DNA from: Brevifilum sp029548365
GTDB taxonomy: Bacteria; Chloroflexota; Anaerolineae; Anaerolineales; Anaerolineaceae
DNA length: 64,000 nt
Direction: 5' to 3'
NCBI GenBank assembly: GCA_035376985.1
Contig: DAOSSA010000008.1
Location: forward strand, 20,432-84,431
Shown: one piece after another, positions 26,189 to 36,300 of the stretch
Position numbering within the stretch: position 1 is the first letter of the stretch
Layout: every line of letters starts with the position of its first letter
Notes under the pieces: generated by a model
Seen by the model: only the letters and a program-made list of their open reading frames with translations
Database searches by the model: none
Told to the model about the DNA's origin: nothing
Program-made: the position numbers and the translations under genes

Positions 26189-27859
26189 ATGGAAAAGAAA
26201 AACTTTTTACGCAGAACCTTTACCACACGCCGGGGGAGACGTTTAAAAGAACACCTGACCGCCTACATTTTTATTGCTCCTGCTTCCATCCTGATTTTTA
26301 TTTTTGGCATTTTCCCGGTATTTTTTGCCCTTTACGTGAGTTTGCACCGCTGGCGTATCGTCCGCGGTGATATGATCGGGTTGCAAAATTACGTTACATC
26401 AATCGGCAACCTCGCGTATGTGGTGGCTTTTTTCTTAGGCCTGGGCGCCCTGGCAGGCATTTATTTCATTGTTAAACACATTCTAAAAATGAAACGAGAG
26501 CAGGGCGACCAGCCCTGGCCGGCGATTTTCCCGGGTCTGACATACGCGCTAATGGTGTTCGCGTTTCTTAACTGGTTTTATCGCGCCTTGCCTGAAGTGC
26601 TGGATATCGCTTTTAAATTACGCGGCTTAGAGCGGAATGAAATAGTGTTTATGGATTTCCTGCTTGAAGCCTTACGGTCGGAAAATGTACTGCCTGCCTG
26701 GCGGATATTATTAATCACCTTCCTGGTGAGTGTGGCCGTTAGCTTGATCATCTTGCGCGTGTGGCGTAATCGCAGAAATATTGATTATCAAGCTTTTTTC
26801 TCACTGGGTTTTATCGCTCTCGGTGTTAGCATTGGATTGCTGGCTTTCACGCTGAAGGAGGTCAGTGCAGCTTATGCCACCGCACTGGAGACTGGCATCG
26901 ACCCGGGCATTTGGCCGCAGGTGATCTCGATAACCAGTGGTGTGATTTTGCTTGTCGCGGGCTGGCTCTTCTGGCGCAGGGCTGAAAAACAGCATACAGA
27001 CCGCAGTTTTTGGCTGCATATACTGGCTGCCCTGATATTACTGGTTGGCGGTTGGCTGCTGATTGGCGAGATCCCGATGATCCTTGCCAACGGGGATAAG
27101 AAGGTTTGGGACGGGCTGAAGGTGACGGCGTTCTTCTCGTTAGGAACTGTACCGCTGCAATTGATTATTTCTATCTTCCTGTCTGTATTGCTGTTTCAAA
27201 AATTGGTCGGCTCGAATATATTTCGGATTATTTACTTCATTCCTTATGTAACACCAGCAATTGCCAGCGCGGCAGTGTTTCAGCAGATGTTTTCAAACCG
27301 GCACTCTGCTCCGGTGAACATGCTTCTGAAGGCATTGGGGTTGCCGGCTCAGCAGTGGCTATTTGAACCGCGCGGTGTTTTTACCCTGATTGCCGACCAC
27401 CTTGGTAAAACCATTCCTGCCTGGGCTGCCGGTCCCAGTCTGGCGATGAGTGTCATCATTTTGCATTCGATCTGGACTTTTGTCGGTTACAACACCGTCA
27501 TCTACCTGGCGGGCTTGGGCAACATCCCTAAAGAGTTGAATGACGCGGCTGAAGTTGATGGCGCCAGCGGCTGGCAGGTCTTTCGCCACATCACCTTTCC
27601 GCTGCTCTCACCCACAACTTATTTCCTGTCTTTAATTGGTGTTATTGGCACATTCAAGGCGTTTAATACCATCTGGATTTTCAGAAGTAACCTGGCGCTG
27701 GGAACAACAGACACCCTCAGTTTGGTGATCTTTATTGAGTTTTTTGAAAAAACCAGGTATGGTTATGCTTCAGCAATGGCGTTTGTCTTGTTTGGGATTA
27801 TCTTAGCCTTAACCCTGGTCAATAATCGTATTCAAGGCTCACGGGTGTTTTATGGATAA
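26189..27859 (+). CDS. Sugar ABC transporter permease (MalF-like) with long insert
   Basis: A 556-residue permease, nearly twice the usual 300. Helix 1 is near residues 28-52 (IFIAPASILIFIFGIFPVFFALYVSL). Several extra hydrophobic segments fill residues 70-300, before the canonical transport domain resumes near TAFFSLGTVPLQLII. The EAA coupling loop is ELNDAAEVDGASGWQVFRHITFP near residues 450-472, given only to locate it. The extra helices recall the enlarged MalF of enterobacteria but are longer. It overlaps the next permease by 8 nt. Confidence 0.88.
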   Translation: MEKKNFLRRTFTTRRGRRLKEHLTAYIFIAPASILIFIFGIFPVFFALYVSLHRWRIVRGDMIGLQNYVTSIGNLAYVVAFFLGLGALAGIYFIVKHILKMKREQGDQPWPAIFPGLTYALMVFAFLNWFYRALPEVLDIAFKLRGLERNEIVFMDFLLEALRSENVLPAWRILLITFLVSVAVSLIILRVWRNRRNIDYQAFFSLGFIALGVSIGLLAFTLKEVSAAYATALETGIDPGIWPQVISITSGVILLVAGWLFWRRAEKQHTDRSFWLHILAALILLVGGWLLIGEIPMILANGDKKVWDGLKVTAFFSLGTVPLQLIISIFLSVLLFQKLVGSNIFRIIYFIPYVTPAIASAAVFQQMFSNRHSAPVNMLLKALGLPAQQWLFEPRGVFTLIADHLGKTIPAWAAGPSLAMSVIILHSIWTFVGYNTVIYLAGLGNIPKELNDAAEVDGASGWQVFRHITFPLLSPTTYFLSLIGVIGTFKAFNTIWIFRSNLALGTTDTLSLVIFIEFFEKTRYGYASAMAFVLFGIILALTLVNNRIQGSRVFYG

Positions 27860-28718
27860 TAAGAAAATTAAAAAACATTCTTTCTCCGTTTCAACGCGCC
27901 GTAAGGTGATCACCTACATTATCTTATTCGTCGGCGCCTTCATCTCGTTGCTCCCCTTCATCTGGATGATTTCAACTTCTTTGATGACCCTGGGAGAAGC
28001 CCTGGGAACAGCTTTTTTTCCCTCTTCCTTAAAATTTGAGAACTACGTAATTGCCTGGCAGCGGGCGGAGTTCTCACAATACTTTGTCAACAGCCTGTTA
28101 ATTACCTTAATTACCCTATCCGGTGAAATTACGTTCAGCGTTTTTGCCGCCTATGCCTTTGCCCGCATGGAATTTCCCGGGCGAGACCTGATCTTCGGCA
28201 TTATGTTGAGCACGATCATGATCCCGGCGATGGTGTTGATCATCCCGAATTTCCTCACGGTAACCTGGTTGGGACGCATCGGTCCGATCCCGTGGATTAA
28301 CAACTGGCCCGCACTGACGATCCCGTTTATGGGCAGTATTTTCTCGATCTTTTTACTCAAGCAATTCTTTGCGCAGGTACCCAATGAGCTATTTGACGCC
28401 GCGCAAATCGACGGGGCTGGACATTTGCGCTTCCTGTTCCAGGTGGTGCTGCCTTTGTCCAAAGCTCCGTTGATGGTTATTTTGGTTTTATCCTTTATCG
28501 GCACATGGAATTCACTCGCCTGGCCGATGCTGGTGACGAACACACCGGATTGGCGACCAATTTCCGTAGGTCTGATGAACTTTGTGGATGAAGCCGGGCA
28601 ACTGCTCAATCTAACGATGGCAGGCGCTTTTATCACCATTATCCCAATCCTGATCATTTATTTCTTTACCCAACGGCAATTCACAGATAGCATTGCTCGG
28701 TCAGGATTGAAAGGTTAA
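27852..28718 (+). CDS. Sugar ABC transporter permease (MalG-like)
   Basis: A 288-residue partner permease with six helices and EAA loop ELFDAAQIDGAGHLRFLFQV near residues 180-200. Length and motif match the carbohydrate-uptake CUT1 class. It follows the MalF-like gene with an 8-nt overlap and precedes the binding protein by about 100 bp. Confidence 0.92.
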   Translation: MDNKKIKKHSFSVSTRRKVITYIILFVGAFISLLPFIWMISTSLMTLGEALGTAFFPSSLKFENYVIAWQRAEFSQYFVNSLLITLITLSGEITFSVFAAYAFARMEFPGRDLIFGIMLSTIMIPAMVLIIPNFLTVTWLGRIGPIPWINNWPALTIPFMGSIFSIFLLKQFFAQVPNELFDAAQIDGAGHLRFLFQVVLPLSKAPLMVILVLSFIGTWNSLAWPMLVTNTPDWRPISVGLMNFVDEAGQLLNLTMAGAFITIIPILIIYFFTQRQFTDSIARSGLKG

Positions 28719-28820
28719 CAGTCACGATTTTTGAGAGGAGGTTGATAGGCCTGATATAAAACAAAGACGATATTCGTATTTTGTCAAGACAAATAATGAC
28801 TTAGAGGAGTTGATAATTTC

Positions 28821-30242
28821 ATGAAAAAGTTAAGCGTTTTACTATCGATTTTGATATTGTTTTCCCTGGTACTGGCAGCGTGCGCCCCAACTGAAACACC
28901 GCCAGTCGAGGAGCCCGTGGTTGAGGAACCCGTGGTTGAAGAACCTGTGGTTGAAGAACCCGTGGTTGAAGAACCCGTGGTTGAAGAACCTGTGGTTGAA
29001 GAAGTGCCTCCCTTTGAAGGTGTGACGGTTCAATTCTGGCACGTTTATTCTGATGCGCCCGGTGATGCTTTGCAGGCCCTGGTGGATGAGTTCAATGCAG
29101 ACAATCCCTATGGTATCGTCGTCGATTCCCTCAATCAGGGTAGTTACAGTGATATTGAAGATAAGGTTAATGCCGGTATTCAATCTGGTGATTTGCCAGA
29201 TGTGGTGATGGCCTATACCAATGCCCTGGCGGACTGGTATTCTGTTGGATTTGTCGCAGATTTGAATCCCTATATTGATGATGCAGAGTACGGGTTAACC
29301 GCAGAACAACAGGCAGACCTGTACCCCCACTTGAGAGAAGCTGGAAGCGCGCCCGATGGCTCCTGGATTGCTTACCCGATGACCCAGTCTGCCAATGTGC
29401 TGGTGTATAACTTCACCTGGGCAGAGGAATTAGGTTTTGATGAACCTCCCACCACATCTGCAGAGCTGAAGGAGCTGGTTTGCGCAGCAGCCGCTGATAA
29501 TGATGCCATTGGCGGCGATTTTGCCGGTACGGGCGGTATCGTGTATTTCCCCAACACCACTAACTGGCTTCACATGTTGTATGCTTTTGGCGGCAAGGAA
29601 CTCAATGATGCTGGTGATGCCTATGACTTCAACACCCAGGAAGCAATCGATACCTCCATGTATCTTTTGGATCTGAAAAACGAGGGCTGCGCCTGGCAGA
29701 CGGAAAGCTACCCCAATCCTGAACAGGGCCAACGCAGGGCTATCATCACCATGAGCTCTACCGCTGGTGCGCCTTTTTACGAGGCCGCTTTCGAAGAAGC
29801 CGACAACGATGATGTCTGGGGTTGGATTGCTGCCCCGGGCCCGGATGGAACCCTGGCCGTAAATGCTTTTCAGCAGATGCTGGGCGTCATCCCAAGCACA
29901 CAGCAGCGAGAAATGGCTTCGTGGCTGTTCGTCAAATGGCTAACCTCGCCTGAAATCCAGGCGCGCTGGATACCCGCCAGCGGCTATTACGGCACCCAGT
30001 ACTCCACCGAAGCCCTGTTGGCAGATTATGCCCTGGCAAATCCCGTATGGGAATCCGGTGTGAGACTGGCCGCCATTGGCCCATCAGAACCACAGACGTT
30101 CCCCGCCTGGTCTTCAGTGCGGCGGGCAATCAACGATTTTTCTGCGGAACTTCACAACGCTACCTCCCAGGCTGAGATTGAAGAAATCCTGGCCAGGCTG
30201 ACGGTAACCGCCAATGACCTGGTTGCAGAAATTTCGCAGTAG
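28821..30242 (+). CDS. Sugar ABC transporter substrate-binding lipoprotein (family 1)
   Basis: A 473-residue lipoprotein. The signal peptide ends LAAC (Cys21). A linker of six near-perfect EEPVV repeats (residues about 32-62) leads to a family-1 solute-binding domain opening GVTVQFWHVYSDAPGDALQALVDEFN. Conserved YAFGG-like and WLFVKWLTSPEIQARW segments lie further on. It is the last gene of the operon, before a terminator. No ATPase gene is present, so a shared MsmX/MalK-type ATPase elsewhere is expected. The order (permeases before binding protein) is the reverse of common practice. Confidence 0.92.
   Translation: MKKLSVLLSILILFSLVLAACAPTETPPVEEPVVEEPVVEEPVVEEPVVEEPVVEEPVVEEVPPFEGVTVQFWHVYSDAPGDALQALVDEFNADNPYGIVVDSLNQGSYSDIEDKVNAGIQSGDLPDVVMAYTNALADWYSVGFVADLNPYIDDAEYGLTAEQQADLYPHLREAGSAPDGSWIAYPMTQSANVLVYNFTWAEELGFDEPPTTSAELKELVCAAAADNDAIGGDFAGTGGIVYFPNTTNWLHMLYAFGGKELNDAGDAYDFNTQEAIDTSMYLLDLKNEGCAWQTESYPNPEQGQRRAIITMSSTAGAPFYEAAFEEADNDDVWGWIAAPGPDGTLAVNAFQQMLGVIPSTQQREMASWLFVKWLTSPEIQARWIPASGYYGTQYSTEALLADYALANPVWESGVRLAAIGPSEPQTFPAWSSVRRAINDFSAELHNATSQAEIEEILARLTVTANDLVAEISQ
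28917..29006 (+). repeat. 15-bp tandem repeat encoding lipoprotein linker
   Basis: Six copies of the unit GTGGTTGAAGAACCC begin at 28917, 28932, 28947, 28962, 28977 and 28992, with only silent C/T or G/A changes until the last, which diverges. Because the unit is a multiple of three, slippage would change linker length without breaking the frame. Confidence 0.9.
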
Positions 30243-30282
30243 TTTTACCAGGTTTTAATCGCAGAATCCAATTAACGACCTG

Positions 30283-30316
30283 CCCCCAGGCACACTCGCC
30301 TGGGGGTTTGTCTTTA
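30283..30316 (+). terminator. Terminator of the sugar ABC operon
   Basis: CCCCCAGGC (30283-30291) pairs perfectly with GCCTGGGGG (30298-30306) across a 6-nt loop, followed by TTTGTCTTT. Confidence 0.88.
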
Positions 30317-30589
30317 ACCCATACCCGTGACACTTTCTGCAGATTTGGATTGCTGGATTCGATAATCACCTTCAAGCTGGCAGGCGGAAGAATTGAGAGC
30401 TTGCTAGAGTAGTCGGATTAAGGTCGAGATTTTCTAAAAACCCCCCTTTTTAGAGTAATAGCTCGGGCTGATGTGTTGATAAAATCTGTTGTGGATATTT
30501 TGGGCGCTGCTGCCAAGCCTATCAGTTGGGATTCACACGTTGATTATTATTAAAAGATTCTACTGAAAAATTAGTATTTTGGCACATGA

Positions 30590-30627
30590 GGCAGGATTGA
30601 GAGGATTTAGCTCCTCTCAATCCTGCC
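30590..30627. terminator. Perfect 16-bp hairpin downstream of the C39-like gene
   Basis: GGCAGGATTGAGAGGA (30590-30605) pairs without mismatch with 30612-30627 around a 6-nt loop. It lies 65 bp past the stop of the minus-strand peptidase gene and could end or stabilise its mRNA, though no T-run follows. The rest of 30317-30692 shows nothing else recognisable. Confidence 0.55.
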
Positions 30628-30692
30628 CCTGGTGATACGATTTACCGATAAATCTGCTCTATGAGCATTCTTCTTTGTGAACAATTCGTTAA

Positions 30693-32951
30693 TTACTTCG
30701 ATTCACCAAACTGAAGCCTGTTGGTTGTACCATCAAAGTGGATTTCACTCTGGATGGGGTTACTCGTCGCTGCTGTACCGCGTGAGGACAGGGAAACATC
30801 ATCCAGGTAAAAATTTGATATAAGTGAGCCATCTGTGGTCTCTTCAAACATCAGGGTAACTGTGCTGCCTTTATAGCCGGAAAGATTCACTACTGAGGAT
30901 ACCCACTTTCCGGTATTGTTAGCAACGCAGAGATCGAAGGTTTTTATTGTTGTGCCGTTAACCTTCACCCGGGCATAATCAAAACCACAGACATCATCTG
31001 AAACAATCCAGTACCAAAAATGCAGGTAAGGTGTTGAAGTTGGGATTGTGACCGTTTGGGATAAGCGGTCAACGCTATTGTGTAATCCACCCATCCAGGC
31101 CGCCCAAACCCCACTATGCACTATACCAGGTTGAAATTGAACAATAATCGGTTCACTATAGTTTGAGTATTCTGTCCAACTTCCATCGCGACCAGCCTCA
31201 AAATTTCCGTTCCGGAGAGGATAAGTCTGACTACCACCACCGTTGATGATCAATGGCACGAAGAGCTCAAAACCTGTCGAGGTGCCGAGCTTCCCAATGG
31301 CAGAACTTGAATAATTTGAACACCCTACCGCATTACAGGCTTTAACCCAGTAATAATAGGATATACCCGGCGTTGTTGTGGTGTCATCAAAAGGACTGGC
31401 AGGATGGTTGCTGACCAACACGACCTCACCCCCATGGGTATTGCTGGTATTTCTAAACACCTGATAATAGGCGGCGCCATCGCTTGGGTTCCAGGATACT
31501 CGTACCTTGTTGGTATATGTCCCAAAACTGGCGTCTACCCCGCTGGGCGGTGCAGGAGTTGTCATACTGACCGCGCGATACCCTGTATCAACAATTGAGT
31601 AATCTGAACACCCCACCGTATTGCAGGATTTAACCCAGTAATAATAGGATGTACCCGGCGTTGCTGTGGTGTCATCAAAGGGGCTGGCGGGATGGTTGCT
31701 GACCAGCACGGTTTCACCCGTGTGGGTATTGCTGGTATTTCTAAACACCCTATAATAGGTGGCGCCATTGCTCGCGTTCCAGGTGACCCGAACTTTATCT
31801 GTATATGTCCCATCGCTGGCAGCAACTCCAGTTGGGACGGCAGGCGGAGAGGTAATTGGCGCCAGCTTGACCACGCTGACGGCATACATTTTCATATCTT
31901 GGTAATATCCGCCCCAGGGCATGGTGTAGGTTTCACTCGGGTCAGAATCCCAGGTGTCACGGATGTAGATCGTGGAACCTTCATAACCGTAACCGACCAT
32001 CGTATGTCCCTCAACATTGATCATCACCGGGTGCCCGGCGTCAATCTCGGCCTGGAAATTGGCCAGTGAAAATCCACCCGCAACATCTGTTCTTTGGTTG
32101 TAACACTCCGTGACGGTATAGCCGCGCGCTTCATAGAAAAGTTTCCTGCCGTAGGTTCCATCAACCTCGGAAATCATCTTTCCACCACCAGCTGATTCTG
32201 TTTCCATTGTGGCGCAGGTATACTTAGCAGGATGGCTTGTGTAGTTCCAAAACGATGTTGAGCCGTCTGTGTTCCCATAAGCTGATTGGCTGGTCTTCAT
32301 GAAGTCGCCAATGGCGGTACCCCAGGCGTGCTGAGACCAACCGTTCGTGATGTAGGGGTCATTCGCTGAGCTGCCATAACGAACCCAATAATCATCAATT
32401 GAGCCGCGGCTTGAGCGCCCGTCCACCCCATTTTTTGAAGCAACCAGCGGGTTGTTGGGATAGTTTTCATAACCATCGGACCAGGTTCCCCAAGAGGTAT
32501 TTGTAATTGGCATCACGCCGCTATTCGTTGGGCCAGCGTACATGTTGGGATACCCGTTCCGGTCGTAATAGGCAGCGATCATCGCCCCTGACACCGCCGA
32601 ACAGCCAAACACCCAGTTGTATGATGGGAAATCGGGTATGGTTCCCCGGCTGGGGAGGGGTTGGATGGATGCCTCTCGTTCGGCTTCATAACCAGCGGGG
32701 GGCTTGGAAGGGCCATTGATAATGCCTCTTGAAAGGCGGGTGCCATCAGTCAGAATATAATTTTCCACTGTAAAGTAAGGATTGACCTCTTCAATGGATG
32801 TGATCACAGCGCCATCGGGCAGGGTACTTATTTCTTCATCCGGGGAATCCATTTGCGCCGATGGTTCGGCTTGCACAAACATCAATTGATTGGGAACGCT
32901 TAGAGAAAGGACAATAAATAATAGAATCAGGGAAAAGAGTGATTTCTTCAT
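30693..32951 (-). CDS. Secreted C39-like cysteine peptidase with two Fn3-like repeats and a C-terminal beta-sandwich
   Basis: A 752-residue exported protein with a signal peptide (residues 1-28, ending FVQA). The peptidase_C39_2-like domain has catalytic Cys117 in FGCSAVSGAM, a His in VEGHTMVGYG and an Asp in IRDTWD. Two fibronectin-III-like units of about 96 residues follow (about 375-560). A jelly-roll or MAM-like module beginning RNGNFEAGRDGSW comes last (about 590-735). It may degrade extracellular protein or process a partner; the substrate is unknown. No sortase or transmembrane anchor is seen at the C-terminus. GGAAGG precedes the ATG. Confidence 0.82.
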   Translation of the reverse strand: MKKSLFSLILLFIVLSLSVPNQLMFVQAEPSAQMDSPDEEISTLPDGAVITSIEEVNPYFTVENYILTDGTRLSRGIINGPSKPPAGYEAEREASIQPLPSRGTIPDFPSYNWVFGCSAVSGAMIAAYYDRNGYPNMYAGPTNSGVMPITNTSWGTWSDGYENYPNNPLVASKNGVDGRSSRGSIDDYWVRYGSSANDPYITNGWSQHAWGTAIGDFMKTSQSAYGNTDGSTSFWNYTSHPAKYTCATMETESAGGGKMISEVDGTYGRKLFYEARGYTVTECYNQRTDVAGGFSLANFQAEIDAGHPVMINVEGHTMVGYGYEGSTIYIRDTWDSDPSETYTMPWGGYYQDMKMYAVSVVKLAPITSPPAVPTGVAASDGTYTDKVRVTWNASNGATYYRVFRNTSNTHTGETVLVSNHPASPFDDTTATPGTSYYYWVKSCNTVGCSDYSIVDTGYRAVSMTTPAPPSGVDASFGTYTNKVRVSWNPSDGAAYYQVFRNTSNTHGGEVVLVSNHPASPFDDTTTTPGISYYYWVKACNAVGCSNYSSSAIGKLGTSTGFELFVPLIINGGGSQTYPLRNGNFEAGRDGSWTEYSNYSEPIIVQFQPGIVHSGVWAAWMGGLHNSVDRLSQTVTIPTSTPYLHFWYWIVSDDVCGFDYARVKVNGTTIKTFDLCVANNTGKWVSSVVNLSGYKGSTVTLMFEETTDGSLISNFYLDDVSLSSRGTAATSNPIQSEIHFDGTTNRLQFGESK
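31316..31831 (-). repeat. Tandem repeat coding for the Fn3-like modules
   Basis: Segments 31316-31543 and 31604-31831 match at an offset of 288 bp (96 codons) with long identical runs, for example around GTATTGCTGGTATTTCTAAA. The high DNA identity points to a recent duplication or gene conversion. Confidence 0.85.
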
Positions 32952-33341
32952 AAAATGAGCCTTCCTGGCATTTGATAGCCAAATCTTGGAAAAAAATTAC
33001 ACTTGAGAACATTATAATTGAGAATTAAATTTTATGTCAATCTGTTAATAGATAATTTCGAAAAAAGATTATTGTAAATTTAACAACCATTGAAGTTCTG
33101 TAATGGTCATTTATAAAAAAGATTGTTGACAAAAACCCTGAATGTGGGCAAGGCTTTGCGAAGCACTTTTTGACACCCAGGTGCCTTGATCATCGGCGGC
33201 ATCTCCACCTGCGCCGATGTGAAGCGGTGATCTGCAGGATGGGTCTTTGAGGGGTTTGATTTTGACTGCCAAATGGCGCTAAGAGTCGCATGATTTCATG
33301 TTAAAATAACACTAACCGCACGTGAAAAACGGAGGAAAGCC
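32952..33341. other. Intergenic region between divergent C39-like and RM genes
   Basis: About 390 bp. It has an AT-rich first half and a TTGACA (33124-33129) without a well-placed -10. ACGGAGGAAAG serves the RM gene start. I see no RNA gene or repeat. Confidence 0.5.
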
Positions 33342-36300
33342 ATGCCTGCCCCGGAAGTCGTTCGCCAGCTTGTTGAGCGCTTTGAAGAACACAAACGCGC
33401 CTATCTATCGCCTGCTTATTTAGAAGCGCAACTGCGCCAGGAATTTCTCAACCCCTTCTTTGAAGCCCTTGGCTGGGATGTAGCCAACAAGCAGGGTTAT
33501 GCTGTGCAGTACCGAGAGGTTGTCCACGAGGATTCGATCCACATCAAAGGCAGCCCGAATGCCAAAGCGCCTGATTATGCCTTCAGGCTGGGCGGGGTGC
33601 GCAAGTTCTTTGTTGAAGCCAAAAAACCCGCTGAGGATATCGAGAATACCCGCGAATATGCCTACCAGCTTAAGGTGTATGCCTGGAACCTGGGCTTACC
33701 ACTTTCCATCCTGACCGATTTCGAGGGCTTTGCCGTCTATGATTGCCGCAATAAACCCAAACCCACCGACAGCCCGGCTACGGGGCGGGTGATGTTCATC
33801 CGGTATGATGAATATATCGACCGTTGGGATGAGATTGCGGGCATTTTTTCGCCTGATGCGATCCGCAAGGGCGCCTTTGATCAGTACGCCGAGGATAATA
33901 CCGCAAAAAAGGGCACCATCAAGGTGGATGATGCCTTTTTGCAGGAGATTGAAACCTGGCGTACCCTGTTGGCACGCAACATCGCCCTGCGCAATGAACA
34001 AATCACTAACGAACGCCAGTTAAACTACGCTGTGCAGATGACCATCAGTCGGGTCATCTTCCTGCGTATTTGTGAAGATCGCGGCATTGAACCCCAGAAC
34101 CAACTGCTCGAGCTGAGCCAGGGCAAGGAGATCTACCCACAATTGGTCGCCCTGTATATGAAAGCAGACCAAAAATACAATTCCGGGTTGTTCCACTTTA
34201 GACCTGAGGTTGGCAAACCCAACAGTGTTGACACCTTCACGCCCGGGCTGATGATTGACGATAAGGTGATTAAAACGATCATCCTTTCCCTGTATTACCC
34301 CTCACCCTATGTGTTTAAAGAAATCCCGGTGGAGATCCTCGGGCAGGTGTATGAACGCTTTTTAGGCAAGGTGATCCGCCTGACGCCCGCCCGCCACGCG
34401 AAGATCGAGGAAAAGCCCGAGGTGCGCAAAGCCGGCGGCGTGTATTACACCCCCAAGTACATTGTGGACTATATTGTTGAAAATACCGTGGGCAAGCTGC
34501 TGGAGGATAAAACGCCGCAAGAGGCCGCCCAGTTGACGATCGTTGACCCGGCTTGCGGTTCAGGCTCGTTTTTGCTGGGCGCCTATCAGTACTTGCTGGA
34601 CTGGCACGAGAGCTGGTACCTGGGGCACGACCCCGAGGGGTGGACGCGCGGCAAACAACCGGCGCTGGTCCACACGGCGGAGGGCGATTGGCGGCTGACC
34701 ACCGAGGAGAAAAAACGCATCCTGCTGAACAATATCTACGGGGTGGATATCGACGCGCAGGCGGTGGAGGTGACCAAATTGAGCCTGCTGCTGAAGGTGC
34801 TGGAGGAGGAGACCGGGCAGCTGAGCCTGGGCTTTGAGCGCGCCCTGCCCGACCTGGGGGATAACATCAAGTGTGGCAACTCGCTGATTGGCTGGGATTA
34901 TTTTGAGGGGCAGCTCATCCGCGATGAAAAAGAGGTTGAACGCGTCAATCCCTTTGACTGGCAGAGGGGCTTCCCTGCGGTGTTTGCAAAAGGTGGCTTT
35001 GATGCGGTGATTGGCAATCCGCCGTATCGTAGAGAGCTAGATTACAAAGAATTAATGGATGAAATTGCTAAATCCCCATTAGGAAAGAAATATCGAAGAC
35101 CTCGGATGGACTTTTGGTATTACTTTGTCCATAGAGGATTAGAAATATTATGTGATCAAGGATTATTATCATTCATTGTTAATTCTTATTGGATATCTGG
35201 GACAGGATCAGAAAAATTGATTAACACATTAAAAGATACAACACATATAGAAGAGATTTTCTTTTTAGGAAAGGCAAATGTGTTCAATTCTGTTTCTGGA
35301 CAACATATGATATTTAGATTGAGGAAAAGAAGAAATAACGAAGCCACAACTGAAATAAAATTAATAGAATTAACCAATGAAAAGAATGCTGAGCCTTTTT
35401 TTACAGGATCGGGAAAAATCAACAGATTTGCCAAAAAGAAAGAACATCTATATTTCCAGGGCAAGATTAATATAATGCCATATCAAGGAGGATTATATTT
35501 AAAAATTTCGGAAAATTCAATTTCATTGGAGGATCTAGGAACTATAAGGCAAGGTATAGCTGAAAATCCATCAATAATAAATAAAAGAACTAGTGAGAAA
35601 TATAACCTAAAGAGTATGATAGGAAAAGGTGTATTTGTTTTATCTGAAGAAGAAATCTTCCATTTAAATCTTCCATTTAATGAAAAACGCCTTTTACGAA
35701 CCTACTATAGGTTGGAGGATATGGGTAGATATTATTTATCAGATGATCCCAAGTATTCTATTATTTATTCAACTAAAGAGACTTGCCCAAATATTAATAA
35801 TTATCCAATTATCAAGGATCATCTCAGGCAATTTAAATCAATTATGGATGAAAGAAGGGAAACAAAAAAAGGTTCAATAAAATGGTGGCATCTTCATTGG
35901 CCAAGAGAGGAATCATTATGGAGATCTTCAAAAATATTATCAATACAAATGGGAAAACGACCTAGTTTCGTTCCAGCACTAGCGCAAACTTATGTGCCAT
36001 TTAGTGTAAATGTCTTTGTACCTTATGAACAAACAAAAGATAATATCTATTATCTAACAGGGTTATTGAATTCGAAATTATTATGGAACTGGTTTTCTCA
36101 CAATGCTAAAAGACGAGGGGTAGGACTTGAAATAAATGGAAATGTGTTAAAACGAACACCCATACATGTTATTAACTTATCTAATAATTATGATAATGAA
36201 TGTTACTTGCGTATTGTGTCACTGGTTGAACATATGTTAGAACTCCACAAACGCACTCCCCAAACCCCACACGAGAAGCAACTTCTGCAGCGCGAAATTG

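Noticed and set aside
28735..28800. Third leader element before the sugar-binding gene
   Set aside because: GAGAGGAGG occurs at 28734-28742, but the following bases differ from the two GGAGGTG cores and no comparable short frame encloses it.
28917..29006. CRISPR array
   Set aside because: The regular repeat is a coding 15-bp tandem repeat without spacers; no cas gene or spaced repeats were seen anywhere in the window.
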